From Vibrio furnissii CIP 102972 (GTDB lineage: Bacteria > Pseudomonadota > Gammaproteobacteria > Enterobacterales > Vibrionaceae): DNA of 64,000 nucleotides. Shown here one piece after another: positions 18,038-27,154 of the stretch. Location of the stretch: assembly GCF_000176175.1 (NCBI RefSeq), contig NZ_ACZP01000014.1, forward strand, positions 124,001 to 188,000. Direction: 5' to 3'. Below the pieces are notes generated by a model. The model worked only from the letters and a program-made list of their open reading frames with translations. It was not told where the DNA came from and searched no databases. The position numbers and the translations under genes are program-made. Each line of letters begins with the position of its first letter. The stretch's first letter is position 1.

Positions 18038-20599
18038 TTATGCTTCAGTCGCCGCGACGTGCAGAATGTCGCCTTTGGCTTGCGGATGTTTTTCAGTAAA
18101 TGTCGCCGGACGATGCTGCGCACGCTCTGGCACAAACACCACGTTGTCATCACGCTGGTCTGAGTTAATGAAGTGCGCGAAACGCGTCAGTTGCGATTCA
18201 TCGTTAATGGTCGCAGTCCACTCACATTCGTACTCGGCCACCAGTTTGGCAACGTCGGCTTCAAGCTGGTCGTTGATGCCCAGTTTGTCGTCCACAATCA
18301 CTTCGCGCAGGTAGTCGACGCCACCATCCAGATTGTCCATCCAGACTGAGGTACGTTGCAGCGGCGCCGCGGTGCGAATGTAGAACATCATGAAACGGTC
18401 GATGTATTTAATCAGTGTTTCACGGTCAAGATCGCTTGCCAGCAAATCCGCGTGACGCGGTTTCATGCCGCCGTTCCCACACACGTACATGTTCCAGCCC
18501 GCGTCGGTAGCGATGATGCCCAGATCTTTGCCCTGCGCTTCCGCACACTCACGCGTACAACCCGACACACCAAACTTCATCTTGTGCGGCGTACGAATGC
18601 CTTTGTAGCGATTCTCAATAAATGACCCTAAACCGACGGAGTCTTGCACGCCGTAACGACACCAAGTTGAACCGACACAAGTTTTCGCCATGCGCAGTGC
18701 TTTGGCATAGGCTTGACCGGTTTCAAATCCAGCTTCAATCAGTTTGCGCCAGATGGCTGGCAGGTCATCTTTTTGCGCACCGAACAGGCCGATACGCTGC
18801 GCACCAGTCACTTTGGTGTACAGCTTGTACTCTGCCGCCACAGCCGCGAGCGCGCCCAAGGCTTGCGGCGTCACTTCACCGCCTGCCATACGAGGAATGA
18901 CTGAGTAAGTGCCGTCTTTTTGAATGTTGCCAAGGAAGTTGTCGTTGGTGTCGTGCAGCTTCACCAGTTGGGGTTTCAGAATGTGCTCGCCCCAGCAAGA
19001 GGCCAGAATTGAACCCACCAACGGTTTACACACTTCACAGCCGTAACCTTGGCCATGTTTTTCCAACAACTCATCAAAGGTTTTGATCTCTTCGATGCGA
19101 ATCAGGTGGAACAGCTCTTGGCGTGAATACGCAAAGTGGCCACACACATCGTTCTTCACTTCGATGCCTGATTTCGCCAGTTCCGCATTCAGTACCGACG
19201 TCACCAGTGGAATACAACCACCACACCCAGTGCCAGCCCCTGTCGCTGCTTTGACTTCTGCCAACGTATGACACCCATTGGCCACCGCTTGCGCGATTTT
19301 GCCTTTGGTAACATCGAAACAAGAGCAGATCACCGCGCTTTCCGGTAGCGCGTCTGCGCCCAGAGCGGGTTTCTCTGCGCCAGCATGCGCCGGCAGAATC
19401 AGCGTATCCGGATGTTTTGGCAGCTCAATTTCGTTAAGCATCAGTTGTAGCAAGTCACCGTAGTCAGCGGTGTCGCCCACCAGCACGGCGCCCAGCAGTT
19501 TTTTACCATCTTCAGAAACGATAATGCGCTTGTACACTTCCTCTTCTTCGTTCTGGTAAACGTAGCTTTTGCAATTGGGCGTGCGGCCATTGGCATCGCC
19601 GATGGAGCCCACTTTTACGCCCAACAATTTCAGTTTGGCGCTCATGTCTGCGCCTTCAAAACGGCTGTCGTTGCCGACGATGTGATCCACCGCGACGGTC
19701 GCCATTTTGTAACCCGGCGCGACAAGACCGAAGAATTTCTCGTTCCACGACGCACATTCGCCAATGGCGTAGATATCCGGATCGGAGGTTTGGCAGTGAT
19801 CGTTGATGGCGATACCACCGCGCGGTGCGATGTCTAGCCCCATTTGACGCGCCAGCTTGTCTTGCGGACGAATACCGGTTGAGAACACGATGAAGTCCAC
19901 TTCCAGCTCAGAGCCGTCGGCAAACTTCATGGTGTTGCGCGCCGTGGTGCCTTGCGCCACGATTTCTTGCGTGTTTTTGCTGGTGTGAACCTGCACGCCC
20001 ATGTGCTCAATTTTGTTACGCAGTTGCAAGCCACCTTGCAGATCCAACTGCTCAGCCATCAGCACCGGGGCAAATTCAATCACGTGGGTTTGCACGCCGA
20101 GCGCTTTGAGCGCGCCAGCCGCTTCAAGACCCAGCAGACCACCACCGACCACTACGCCGCTCTTGCTTTTCTTCGCGCACGCTTCGATTTCTTTGAGATC
20201 TTCAATGGTGCGGTAAACGAAACAGTCTTTGCCTTCGTTGCCTTGGATTGGTGGCACAAACGGATACGAACCGGTGGCCAGAATCAGTTTGTCATATTGG
20301 ACTTCACGGCCCGCACTGGAGTAAACCGTGCGCTGCTCGCGATTGATGTTGATTGCACGTTCACCCATGTGGACTTTGATGCCGTGCTTTTCATAGAAAC
20401 CCGTTTTAACCAGCGACAGCTCTTCTGCGGTGTGGTGGGAAAAATAGGAGGAAAGGTGCACACGGTCATAGGCGACGCGCGGCTCCTCACAGAAAACAGT
20501 GACGTCGAGTTCAGACGCATCCATTTTCTCCACGAGATCTTCGATATAGCGATGGCCGACCATGCCGTTACCGATGATCACTAGCTTCAACTTGCTCAT
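18038..20599 (-). CDS. nirB: NADH-dependent nitrite reductase large subunit NirB
   Basis: 853 residues, full length. Order: FAD/NAD(P)-binding Rossmann domains from LVIIGNGMVGHRYIEDL, a BFD-like [2Fe-2S] domain (ICSCFDVTKG ... GTGCGGCIPL), a ferredoxin-like sulfite/nitrite reductase half-domain, then the siroheme/[4Fe-4S] ligands in TCVGSTWCRYG and SGCTRECAEAQGKD. It reduces nitrite to ammonia in the cytoplasm with six electrons from NADH. First gene of nirBDC; the upstream DNA carries matched FNR and Nar boxes, so anaerobic and nitrate/nitrite control is expected. Siroheme supply is linked through the downstream cobA. Confidence 0.97.
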   Translation of the reverse strand: MSKLKLVIIGNGMVGHRYIEDLVEKMDASELDVTVFCEEPRVAYDRVHLSSYFSHHTAEELSLVKTGFYEKHGIKVHMGERAININREQRTVYSSAGREVQYDKLILATGSYPFVPPIQGNEGKDCFVYRTIEDLKEIEACAKKSKSGVVVGGGLLGLEAAGALKALGVQTHVIEFAPVLMAEQLDLQGGLQLRNKIEHMGVQVHTSKNTQEIVAQGTTARNTMKFADGSELEVDFIVFSTGIRPQDKLARQMGLDIAPRGGIAINDHCQTSDPDIYAIGECASWNEKFFGLVAPGYKMATVAVDHIVGNDSRFEGADMSAKLKLLGVKVGSIGDANGRTPNCKSYVYQNEEEEVYKRIIVSEDGKKLLGAVLVGDTADYGDLLQLMLNEIELPKHPDTLILPAHAGAEKPALGADALPESAVICSCFDVTKGKIAQAVANGCHTLAEVKAATGAGTGCGGCIPLVTSVLNAELAKSGIEVKNDVCGHFAYSRQELFHLIRIEEIKTFDELLEKHGQGYGCEVCKPLVGSILASCWGEHILKPQLVKLHDTNDNFLGNIQKDGTYSVIPRMAGGEVTPQALGALAAVAAEYKLYTKVTGAQRIGLFGAQKDDLPAIWRKLIEAGFETGQAYAKALRMAKTCVGSTWCRYGVQDSVGLGSFIENRYKGIRTPHKMKFGVSGCTRECAEAQGKDLGIIATDAGWNMYVCGNGGMKPRHADLLASDLDRETLIKYIDRFMMFYIRTAAPLQRTSVWMDNLDGGVDYLREVIVDDKLGINDQLEADVAKLVAEYECEWTATINDESQLTRFAHFINSDQRDDNVVFVPERAQHRPATFTEKHPQAKGDILHVAATEA

Positions 20600-20665
20600 A
20601 CGGATTCCTAGATAATTGTCATATTTCGTTAAGCAAGATTGTTAATTATGAAAGAAAATGAATTC

Positions 20666-20679
20666 ATGATGTAAATCAA
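20666..20679 (-). promoter_or_regulatory. FNR box of the nirB promoter
   Basis: ATGAT-GTAA-ATCAA matches the FNR consensus TTGAT-N4-ATCAA in 9 of 10 positions. Its centre is 73 bases from the nirB start codon, fitting a class II position near -41.5 if transcription starts around 20631. Confidence 0.75.
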
Positions 20680-20693
20680 TTACAAAATTAAAC

Positions 20694-20708
20694 TACCCTA
20701 AAGGGGTA
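20694..20708 (-). promoter_or_regulatory. NarP/NarL-type box upstream of nirB
   Basis: Near-palindrome ACTACCC-TAAA-GGGGTAGT containing one perfect Nar heptamer (TACCCCT on the minus strand). It is centred about 28 bases upstream of the FNR box, the same offset as the -69.5/-41.5 pair of E. coli nirB. Confidence 0.65.
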
Positions 20709-21337
20709 GTATGATGATTCACAACTCATTAACAGCAAGGCATTTGCCATCACACCTTCGCCATTGCTCGGGGCCATTCAGCCAAGACAATCATTACCAA
20801 ATTGAAAGTAGCAGACAAAAAAATAGGTCACCCACAGGTCACCGATACTTTCTGAACCCAGCGCATCAATGATGGCTGGATGGGTTGCATCTGTTCATCG
20901 TGTAAGTCGGCATAAAAGTGAGCATTGATGCCTCACGAGCCCGTGAAATACGGCCTTCGCACCATAAAAGTGTTTCATGTGTTACATGCTAATGTAACAG
21001 TTCACACCACCGCACCCGCGCCGTGGCCTTTTGCTAACTCATTCGTTTATCTCGTGTTTTATACGAAACGATGAGTTTCACGCCACATCCCATCAACCAT
21101 GGTGTGACACCGCAAGTGTCCGCGGACAGTTCACCAAATCACAATCCTCATGATTTTCAATCCATTAAGATCAGGATCGCTTCTTGCCTTTTAACCCGCA
21201 TCCGCCTTATCGGCAGACCCGTTTCAAACGCTACCAGCAATTTGGCCTTTGAAGCAGATCCGTAGTTTGACCCGGTCATTCAGCCGTATCACACCATGCG
21301 ACTTGCTCAACGTCGCTGACTCTTTGGAGAAAAAGTC
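20709..21337. other. Intergenic region between nirB promoter and the exported-peptide gene
   Basis: About 630 bases without a credible gene. It holds a repeated AGGTCACC (20825-20832 and 20836-20843, 11-base period), a perfect palindrome at 20980-20999, and a bulged inverted repeat with arms 21038-21048 and 21065-21074. A 64-codon frame at 21071 lacks a Shine-Dalgarno site and I do not call it. Confidence 0.6.
20980..20999. promoter_or_regulatory. Perfect 8-bp-arm palindrome, candidate operator
   Basis: TGTTACAT-GCTA-ATGTAACA. Perfect dyad of 20 bases, about 340 bases before the exported-peptide gene. The regulator is unknown; TetR- or GntR-type dimers use sites of this shape. Confidence 0.45.
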
Positions 21338-21529
21338 ATGAAACACATTCATTTAAAAGCGCTTGTCCTTGCTGCAGCTTTGGCTGCTTCAAGTGTTGGT
21401 GTCAGTTTTGCCGCAACATCGAACCACGCAAACCAAGCACCCGGAGCCAACACCAACACCATCATCACCATGCCAACCACATCGTACCGGCCTTGTGACG
21501 AACCCGATACCTGTCGTGATTTGGGTTAA
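21338..21529 (+). CDS. Small exported peptide of unknown function
   Basis: 63 codons with TTTGGAGAAAAAGTC before the ATG. The first 25 residues (MKHIHLKALVLAAALAASS...) form a clear Sec signal peptide cut after SFA. The mature part is about 38 residues, rich in Asn, Thr and Pro, with two cysteines (PCDEPDTC) near the end that could pair. I recognise no family. It lies 139 bases ahead of a large exported protein on the same strand, separated by a hairpin (arms 21610-21617 and 21626-21633), so the two may be co-expressed. Confidence 0.6.
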   Translation: MKHIHLKALVLAAALAASSVGVSFAATSNHANQAPGANTNTIITMPTTSYRPCDEPDTCRDLG

Positions 21530-21668
21530 CAGTGCATCCGACAGGCACCGTTTCAATCACTAACCAAGGTGCTTGTGCGCTGATCATGTTCGGTGCCAAG
21601 CCCTGATATGCGGTAAGCGTCATCACTTACCGCCTTGCCTTGTGCGAAAGCACATAAGGAGCAATAAG

Positions 21669-23483
21669 ATGAACATCATACAGGCTCGGAAGTTCCTTCT
21701 GGCCGGTATCAGTGCGTTATTTGCAGCGTTACTCAGCTTTTCCGTGATGGCTTCTCTTCCAGGATTGGATCATGAAGAAATGGAGATGGATGGTAACGTT
21801 GAAGATACAAACTTTGATGGTCTTCCAGACTGGGAAACCATTAACGACCAAGCCACTTTGGTCGGTATCGCAGAGTTCTTCCAAAAAGATAAAAACGGCA
21901 CCGACGAAATCTTCTGGAAAGGTAGTTCCAAAGATGAAATCGACATCACCGAATGGTGGTTCCGTTCCGGCTCACCCCAGCCAAAAGATGACTTTACTAA
22001 CGCTTATGCTGCGGCGTTTTACAACGATCAAGGCGAATTGTTGCTGTACTACGGTGCCGATCGCTACGCCAACAACGGTGATATGTACGTCGGTTTCTGG
22101 TTCCTACAAAGTAACGTCGGCATTCCAGAAGGTCAGGCACGGGGCGAGTTCTACGGCGCTCACGCTGACGGCGACATCTTGGTGTTGATCTCGTTTCCGC
22201 AATCGGCCGCGGGTAAACCTTACATTCAAGTATTGGAATGGCAAAGCGGCGGTGGAGATGTGGCCACCAACTTAGTTGAACGGTTTGTCACCTTTGGCGA
22301 CCCGAAAGATCCAAGCTTTGTTGGCGCAAAATGTGGTGAAAGTTTCCTTGGAAACGACTTGGTGTGTGGGATTGCCAATGAAGAACCGGTGCCCTTACCC
22401 AATGTGGCAGGCTGGACTTATCAAGCCAAAACCGGGGAAACCAACGAGTTTCCATATGAATCGTTTGTCGAAGGCCGCCTCAATCTGAGCCAACTCTTTT
22501 TAGGCCGTGACATTCCTTGTTTCTCCAGCTTCTTGGTGGAATCGCGTGCTTCACGATCCATTGATGCCAGCTTGGCTGACTTCGTCGTCGGCAGTTTTGA
22601 GTTGTGTAGTATCGATGTGTCGAAAACCTGTAGCACCGCCAGTTTTAACAACGATGGTACGTTCAATGTGGACTACACCATTCAAGTGAAAAACACTGGC
22701 CCAGGGACCATTGATGGCTCACAAATCGTGACCATTGATGACACCCCAAGTGACGGCACCCCATTTATGCTGACCAATAGCGCGGCAGGTTACGGCGCGG
22801 GCTCAGTCTGGGAAGTCAACGAAGTACTCAACATCATGGGTTCGTACGTGTCTGATGTGAACGGGGGCACCAACTATGTCACCGCCAGCGTCACCACCGG
22901 CCCAACGTCGTCCATTTCCGATTCGCTGGATGCGGCGGTTCCGTGTGATGCGTTGCAATTGACGCCATTGCTAACCATCAGTAAAGCCTGTGATGCGTAC
23001 CTCGAAGCCACGGGCGGACTATTGGCCGTCGCGAAACAGTATGAAATCGAAGTGTGTAACACCGGTAACGTCCCATTAGACGTCACCAGTTTGACCGATG
23101 ACAAAGACGCCTCACTCAATGCCAGCTTCGATCTGGATTATGCACTGAGCTGTAACGACCCATCCGATACCAGCTGTGGGGCGGGTAATGAATGTGCGCT
23201 GTTTAATTCAGAAAGTAACCTGTACGCCTGTCGAAATACCGCAACCACGGAGTGGATGCCAGCAGGCAGCGGAGGCGACATTTGTGTGGTCACGTCCGGT
23301 TCGTACTACCCAAGTTCACTGGCTGAACTGGTGGGCATGAACGGCACATTGTCGAATCAAGCGACAGTCAAAGCCACATCGCCCGTCGCAGACACTGGCT
23401 TGCTGAGCACCGTCGGACAACAATCCGACCCAGCAACCTGTGATTTGTGCCCAGCACCAACCACACCGCCAGCCTCGAATTAA
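21669..23483 (+). CDS. Large exported protein with DUF11-like repeats
   Basis: 604 residues from ATG 21669, preceded by AAGGAG; the longer frame to 21573 lacks a site. Signal peptide ends near FSVMASLPG. An N-terminal beta-rich domain (about 35-290) has many Trp/Tyr/Asp and no motif I know. From about 310 follow two Cys-containing modules of the DUF11 type, marked by VSKTCSTASF...VKNTGPGTIDG and ISKACDAYLEA...VCNTGNVPLDV. Such modules are seen on surface or secreted proteins. No anchor helix, no sorting signal and no enzymatic motif found. Followed by tandem repeats and a bidirectional terminator shared with the convergent protease gene. Role unknown. Confidence 0.75.
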   Translation: MNIIQARKFLLAGISALFAALLSFSVMASLPGLDHEEMEMDGNVEDTNFDGLPDWETINDQATLVGIAEFFQKDKNGTDEIFWKGSSKDEIDITEWWFRSGSPQPKDDFTNAYAAAFYNDQGELLLYYGADRYANNGDMYVGFWFLQSNVGIPEGQARGEFYGAHADGDILVLISFPQSAAGKPYIQVLEWQSGGGDVATNLVERFVTFGDPKDPSFVGAKCGESFLGNDLVCGIANEEPVPLPNVAGWTYQAKTGETNEFPYESFVEGRLNLSQLFLGRDIPCFSSFLVESRASRSIDASLADFVVGSFELCSIDVSKTCSTASFNNDGTFNVDYTIQVKNTGPGTIDGSQIVTIDDTPSDGTPFMLTNSAAGYGAGSVWEVNEVLNIMGSYVSDVNGGTNYVTASVTTGPTSSISDSLDAAVPCDALQLTPLLTISKACDAYLEATGGLLAVAKQYEIEVCNTGNVPLDVTSLTDDKDASLNASFDLDYALSCNDPSDTSCGAGNECALFNSESNLYACRNTATTEWMPAGSGGDICVVTSGSYYPSSLAELVGMNGTLSNQATVKATSPVADTGLLSTVGQQSDPATCDLCPAPTTPPASN

Positions 23484-23535
23484 TGGGCTGACAGACAGTG
23501 AATGAGCTGACAGACCATGAATCAGCTGACACACA
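23483..23535. repeat. Tandem repeat, 19-bp unit, about 2.8 copies
   Basis: Units at 23483-23501, 23502-23520 and a partial 23521-23535, sharing the core GCTGACA(G/C)AC. It starts at the stop codon of the DUF11-like gene and runs up to the terminator stem. Confidence 0.8.
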
Positions 23536-23560
23536 AAAGGGGCGATAAATCGCCCCTTTT
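23535..23560. terminator. Bidirectional rho-independent terminator
   Basis: Arms AAAAGGGGCGA and TCGCCCCTTTT around TAAA, serving both the plus-strand DUF11-like gene and the convergent protease gene ending at 23641. Confidence 0.9.
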
Positions 23561-23562
23561 TA

Positions 23563-23610
23563 TGCAATGGATACAACTGATGTAATGGAGATAACTGATG
23601 CAATAGATAC
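23563..23610. repeat. Tandem repeat, 18-bp unit, about 2.7 copies
   Basis: Units TGCAATGGATACAACTGA, TGTAATGGAGATAACTGA and partial TGCAATAGATAC, on the other side of the terminator from the 19-bp repeat. Sequence unrelated to that repeat except for the shared CTGA. Confidence 0.8.
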
Positions 23611-23640
23611 CGCGCTGGGTGATTGTCTGTTGCGATCCGT

Positions 23641-25659
23641 TTAACGCGTTTTACCTTTCCCGCCTTTTGACCCCGAAGTGGTCTCCGAACCGGAACCAGT
23701 ACTGCTCTTTTGCAGCTCGATGTTCACGGTCGCGGTCGCGGTCGCGGTTCCATCAGTGATGGTGTAAGTAAAACTGTCCGTCGACTTGAACGATTTCGCA
23801 GGCACGTACGTCAGCGTACCGTCACCATTGGCATAGACCGTCCCTTTGCTGCCTTGACTAACCGACACCAGTTGCAAGTTGTCGCCATCGGCGTCGTAGT
23901 CATTACTCAGCACATCAATGGTGACCGCGGTGATGCTGTTGATGATGACCGTTTCACCCATCGCTTGTGGCGCTTGGTTGGCCGTGCCAGTGTCGCTGCT
24001 CGTCACTCGCACTTGATTGGTCGCACTGCTTGTGGCGCTGCTACCTGAGCGTTGCGCGTTTGCTTGCACCCAATAGTCCGCTGCGTCTGCGTCGCTTGGC
24101 ACCATCACACTCATGCTCACTTGCTGCGTTTCACCCGGCTGTAAAGTCAGTTGGGTTTGACTCAAGTCTGCGCTCCATCCGGTGGGCAGCGTGTCACTGA
24201 ACGTGAACGTTGCCGAGCCACACTCGCTGGCATCATTGTTGGTCACCGAGTACGTGAATTGGACGGCGTCCCCCGCCTGAGCATTGACGATCGCGGTGCT
24301 GCTGGCCGTCAGTGTCGCCGATTCAACTGTGCACGTTGCCGCGCTTTCATTGCCATACAGCACCTCCAACGTGACACTGGCAGCGTCTGACGACACCACG
24401 CTGATGCTGATACCGTTGTGTGCATCTTGGTAGGTCTGCCCCGGATGTAAGCTGATGTCATACCAATCCGACCCTTCATCAGTCGCACTTTCTGGCGTTG
24501 TATCTAGCAACAAACTGCTGCTTGGCGTGTTGTCTGTGCCTTCACGCAAACGCACGCCATCCAGATAGTGCGCATAGTAAGTCCCAAACGCACCATCAAA
24601 CCCAACCGCTTGACGGTATTCAATGTAGTACCATTCCGCATTACCGCTGGCATTGATGCCCTTCAACACTTTCAGCGTTTTGGGCGCGCTGTTATCGCTT
24701 TCTTCAAACACCGACAACGTCACCAAGCCGCTGCTTTGCAACGTCACCACGCGGTTGTCTAACCAGCCCAACTGCTCTTTGTGGAAGCTGTTGAAATGCG
24801 TGGTGTAGGTTGCGTTCCCCATGGCGCTTAAGGTATCGCCATACTCGGTCACGGTGCAGTTGCTGCCATCGGTGACGGCCGTGCCACACTCTTTTTTGTT
24901 AGCATGATACAGCCCCAAGTTATGGCCCAGTTCATGGAATACGGTGTCGGCGGCAAAGCGGCGAATAAAGGTATTTTTGCCCGACACTTCGGCCTTGCCC
25001 GACCAAGAGCACGCGCCGTAGTAAGGCATCAGGTACATCACATGATCATAGGCGTTTACGTCGTAGCCACTGCTCGCCAAAACAGCTTGTGCTTTCATCG
25101 CCAGATCCGGTGTTTTGCAGCTGGTGGTGTCGTAATCAACCACAATGGAAGGCGCAACCTGCCCTGTCAGGCTCATCGCGCCGTAAGAAGTTTCTTGGAA
25201 AAATTGATTGGCTTGGTTGAGCACCAGCTCACTGATCTCCGACGTGGTGTAACGATCAACGTCATAAGATGGCGCATGTACTTCGACGACTAAAATCGTA
25301 CGCTCGCCACTGATTGCCGTTGAGTTGGTTGACGTCACTGTGGTTGTGGTTGACGAAGACGACCCCGTAGATAAAAGCGTGATGCCTTCATCGTCGACAG
25401 CGAACTTGTCGTTGTTCGCTTGACCGTGCAAACGCACATGCTGACCCGATTTCAACCAACCGGGATTGTGGGCTAAGGCGATTTCACTGCGATTGTTCTG
25501 ATTGTCGATGAGCCAATATTTCAGCTGACTATGACCTTGAAAATCTTCATACTCGATACTTAACGTCCCTTCCAGCGCAGTGGTTTGTGCTGCGTAAGCG
25601 GTATTTACAGACATAAGGACGCCGATGGACGCAAACAGGCCCAGCGAAAATTGGTTCAT
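23641..25659 (-). CDS. Secreted metzincin-type zinc metalloprotease (M11-like)
   Basis: 672 residues from ATG 25659 (GAGG upstream; the frame extends to 25743 without a site). Signal peptide MNQFSLGLFASIGVLMSVNTAYA. The zinc motif is complete: H242-E243-L-G-H246-N-L-G-L-Y-H252, i.e. HExxHxxGxxH as in gametolysin-like M11 peptidases; SAMGN further on may be the Met-turn. After the catalytic part comes a NEW3-like module (FTYSVTNNDASECGS...LQPGETQQVSM, about 445-555) and a cadherin-like tandem-95 module (VLSNDYDADGDNLQL...YTITDG, about 580-655). The C-terminus is Ser/Gly/Lys-rich (GSKGGKGKTR). Likely extracellular; substrates unknown, with collagen/matrix or surface proteins possible. Confidence 0.85.
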   Translation of the reverse strand: MNQFSLGLFASIGVLMSVNTAYAAQTTALEGTLSIEYEDFQGHSQLKYWLIDNQNNRSEIALAHNPGWLKSGQHVRLHGQANNDKFAVDDEGITLLSTGSSSSTTTTVTSTNSTAISGERTILVVEVHAPSYDVDRYTTSEISELVLNQANQFFQETSYGAMSLTGQVAPSIVVDYDTTSCKTPDLAMKAQAVLASSGYDVNAYDHVMYLMPYYGACSWSGKAEVSGKNTFIRRFAADTVFHELGHNLGLYHANKKECGTAVTDGSNCTVTEYGDTLSAMGNATYTTHFNSFHKEQLGWLDNRVVTLQSSGLVTLSVFEESDNSAPKTLKVLKGINASGNAEWYYIEYRQAVGFDGAFGTYYAHYLDGVRLREGTDNTPSSSLLLDTTPESATDEGSDWYDISLHPGQTYQDAHNGISISVVSSDAASVTLEVLYGNESAATCTVESATLTASSTAIVNAQAGDAVQFTYSVTNNDASECGSATFTFSDTLPTGWSADLSQTQLTLQPGETQQVSMSVMVPSDADAADYWVQANAQRSGSSATSSATNQVRVTSSDTGTANQAPQAMGETVIINSITAVTIDVLSNDYDADGDNLQLVSVSQGSKGTVYANGDGTLTYVPAKSFKSTDSFTYTITDGTATATATVNIELQKSSTGSGSETTSGSKGGKGKTR

Positions 25660-27154
25660 ATCAAACCTCGCGGTAAAGCAAAAACACAGAGAAGAGTCAT
25701 TCGAGTTTGCGACAGCAAATCGCTGATATAAATAAAATTGCATACCACTGCAATTTTTATTTAATGATCAGAGAAATATCTCTACATTTATAGGGTGTAT
25801 AACAGTTTCATTGCAATCGCGTACATATATTCCATTGCAATGACGATCTTGTGAATTAAATTAAATCTAAATCCCCCCTCAATATAAACCAATGAATATT
25901 GAGAGCATCACTAAATCATAAAACTCATGTCACTCACGAGATGCTTTATCAGTAACCAGTCGCATATTTCTATTTAGCTTGCCGAATAAAATACCTCTTG
26001 AGCGGTGAGAATACTAACAAAACCACTGGTTAAAATTCAACCAATTTTATTTATAAAATGATAAATAAATAGAAATCGACGGAGAATCAAAAACCTACAA
26101 ATAAAAATAAATGGTGAAATTCATTTTCCATCAAATGAAGAGAAATTAGACTAACAGCTCGAAAAAAGACAACATTCCTTTGTCATGAATACAATAAATA
26201 TCAAAAAGTTGATTCACGAAATGACAAACTTTTGACAATGACAAAAAAACGTCATTTTATCTCTAACTGATATTTAATTCAGGGAAGAAATACCATCATA
26301 CGACGATATACACATGGCAACACATCGATTATAAACGGAGAACATGAATTTTATTAATTGTCGATATCATATTGCCTTTTATAAAATATAACAAAATTAA
26401 TACCCCTAAGATTAACACACTCAATAAAATACCAATCGTTTAAAAACAAACTGTATTTAAATGATTCATCAACATTCCAACTTTGATATTTAAAACAGCT
26501 ACGTCGTTGTTTCTAGATTCAATTTTTCTCATCCGTACGGCATCATCAACGCAGCAACAAAATAAATTCTCTTGCTCATTCATTGCCCTCAGATGGTTTA
26601 TTTAAAGCCCCCCCTCAAGTCGGATCCACACCGAAATAGAGCGCGTCGATTGACGTAACAATTCGCGACTATTGTTCATTTTGGTTATTTTATGAACAAT
26701 ATTTATCATCCGCCGTCACCACATCCACCATGAATCCGCGCTGCTCGGCCGCCAACGTTATCCACCCAAACAAGTGAAACCTGACAGCCTGGGCAGATCG
26801 CATGGCGTGGATCACACTGCCAATCAAGCCAATCGGCAGACCATTCCTCTATCGAGCTTATCAATCGCCCTTCCTCGTGAGCCTCCGCCACAACGTCACC
26901 TTAACATGTGCGAATGACTGCATTGCTCTCGACATCGGACCGAACAAACAAATCTTTCGTACACATAATGATTTACGTTAAAAATGAAGACGTTTAAACC
27001 GTCTCAAAAGCCAAAAACATTGACTAATTTGACTTTAATGCTCATTTTTAGTTATTATTTCGCCAACAAAAATAATTCGAGTACAAATCAATTTAATTTT
27101 TAACCTGCTATCTGGCCTTGTTGAGACAAGCAATTTGGATAGAGCACAAAACAT
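25660..27154. other. AT-rich 1.5-kb intergenic region
   Basis: No convincing gene. The first 200 bases hold repeated TTGCA-type sites upstream of the protease gene: a hairpin AAAATTGCA/TGCAATTTT (25734-25742, 25749-25757) and CATTGCAAT at 25809-25817 and 25833-25841. Then 25.86-26.65 kb is strikingly AT-rich, as in H-NS-silenced DNA. A less AT-rich patch at 26.7-26.9 kb carries one weak small reading frame on the minus strand. The last 250 bases should contain the promoter of the BCCT gene. Confidence 0.65.
26706..26891 (-). CDS. Candidate small protein, uncertain
   Basis: 61 codons from GTG 26891 with AAGGTGA seven bases upstream. The translation is Gly/Trp/Cys-rich near its end (CDPRHAICPGCQVSLVW, GGCGDGG) with a CxxC pair. 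Its base composition differs sharply from the surrounding AT-rich DNA, so it could be a real mini-gene or the remnant of a larger imported one. I recognise no family. Confidence 0.25.
   Translation of the reverse strand: MAEAHEEGRLISSIEEWSADWLDWQCDPRHAICPGCQVSLVWVDNVGGRAARIHGGCGDGG

Noticed and set aside
21071..21265. 64-codon plus frame
   Set aside because: No Shine-Dalgarno and no signal peptide or domain; overlaps a possible regulatory region.
20719..21337. Cyclic di-GMP or other known riboswitch upstream of the exported peptide
   Set aside because: No conserved riboswitch motif found; only palindromes.
23725..23750. GGTCGC-type short repeats near the protease C-terminus
   Set aside because: They encode Ala/Thr-rich repeats (TATATAT) in the real protease frame, so not an independent repeat element.
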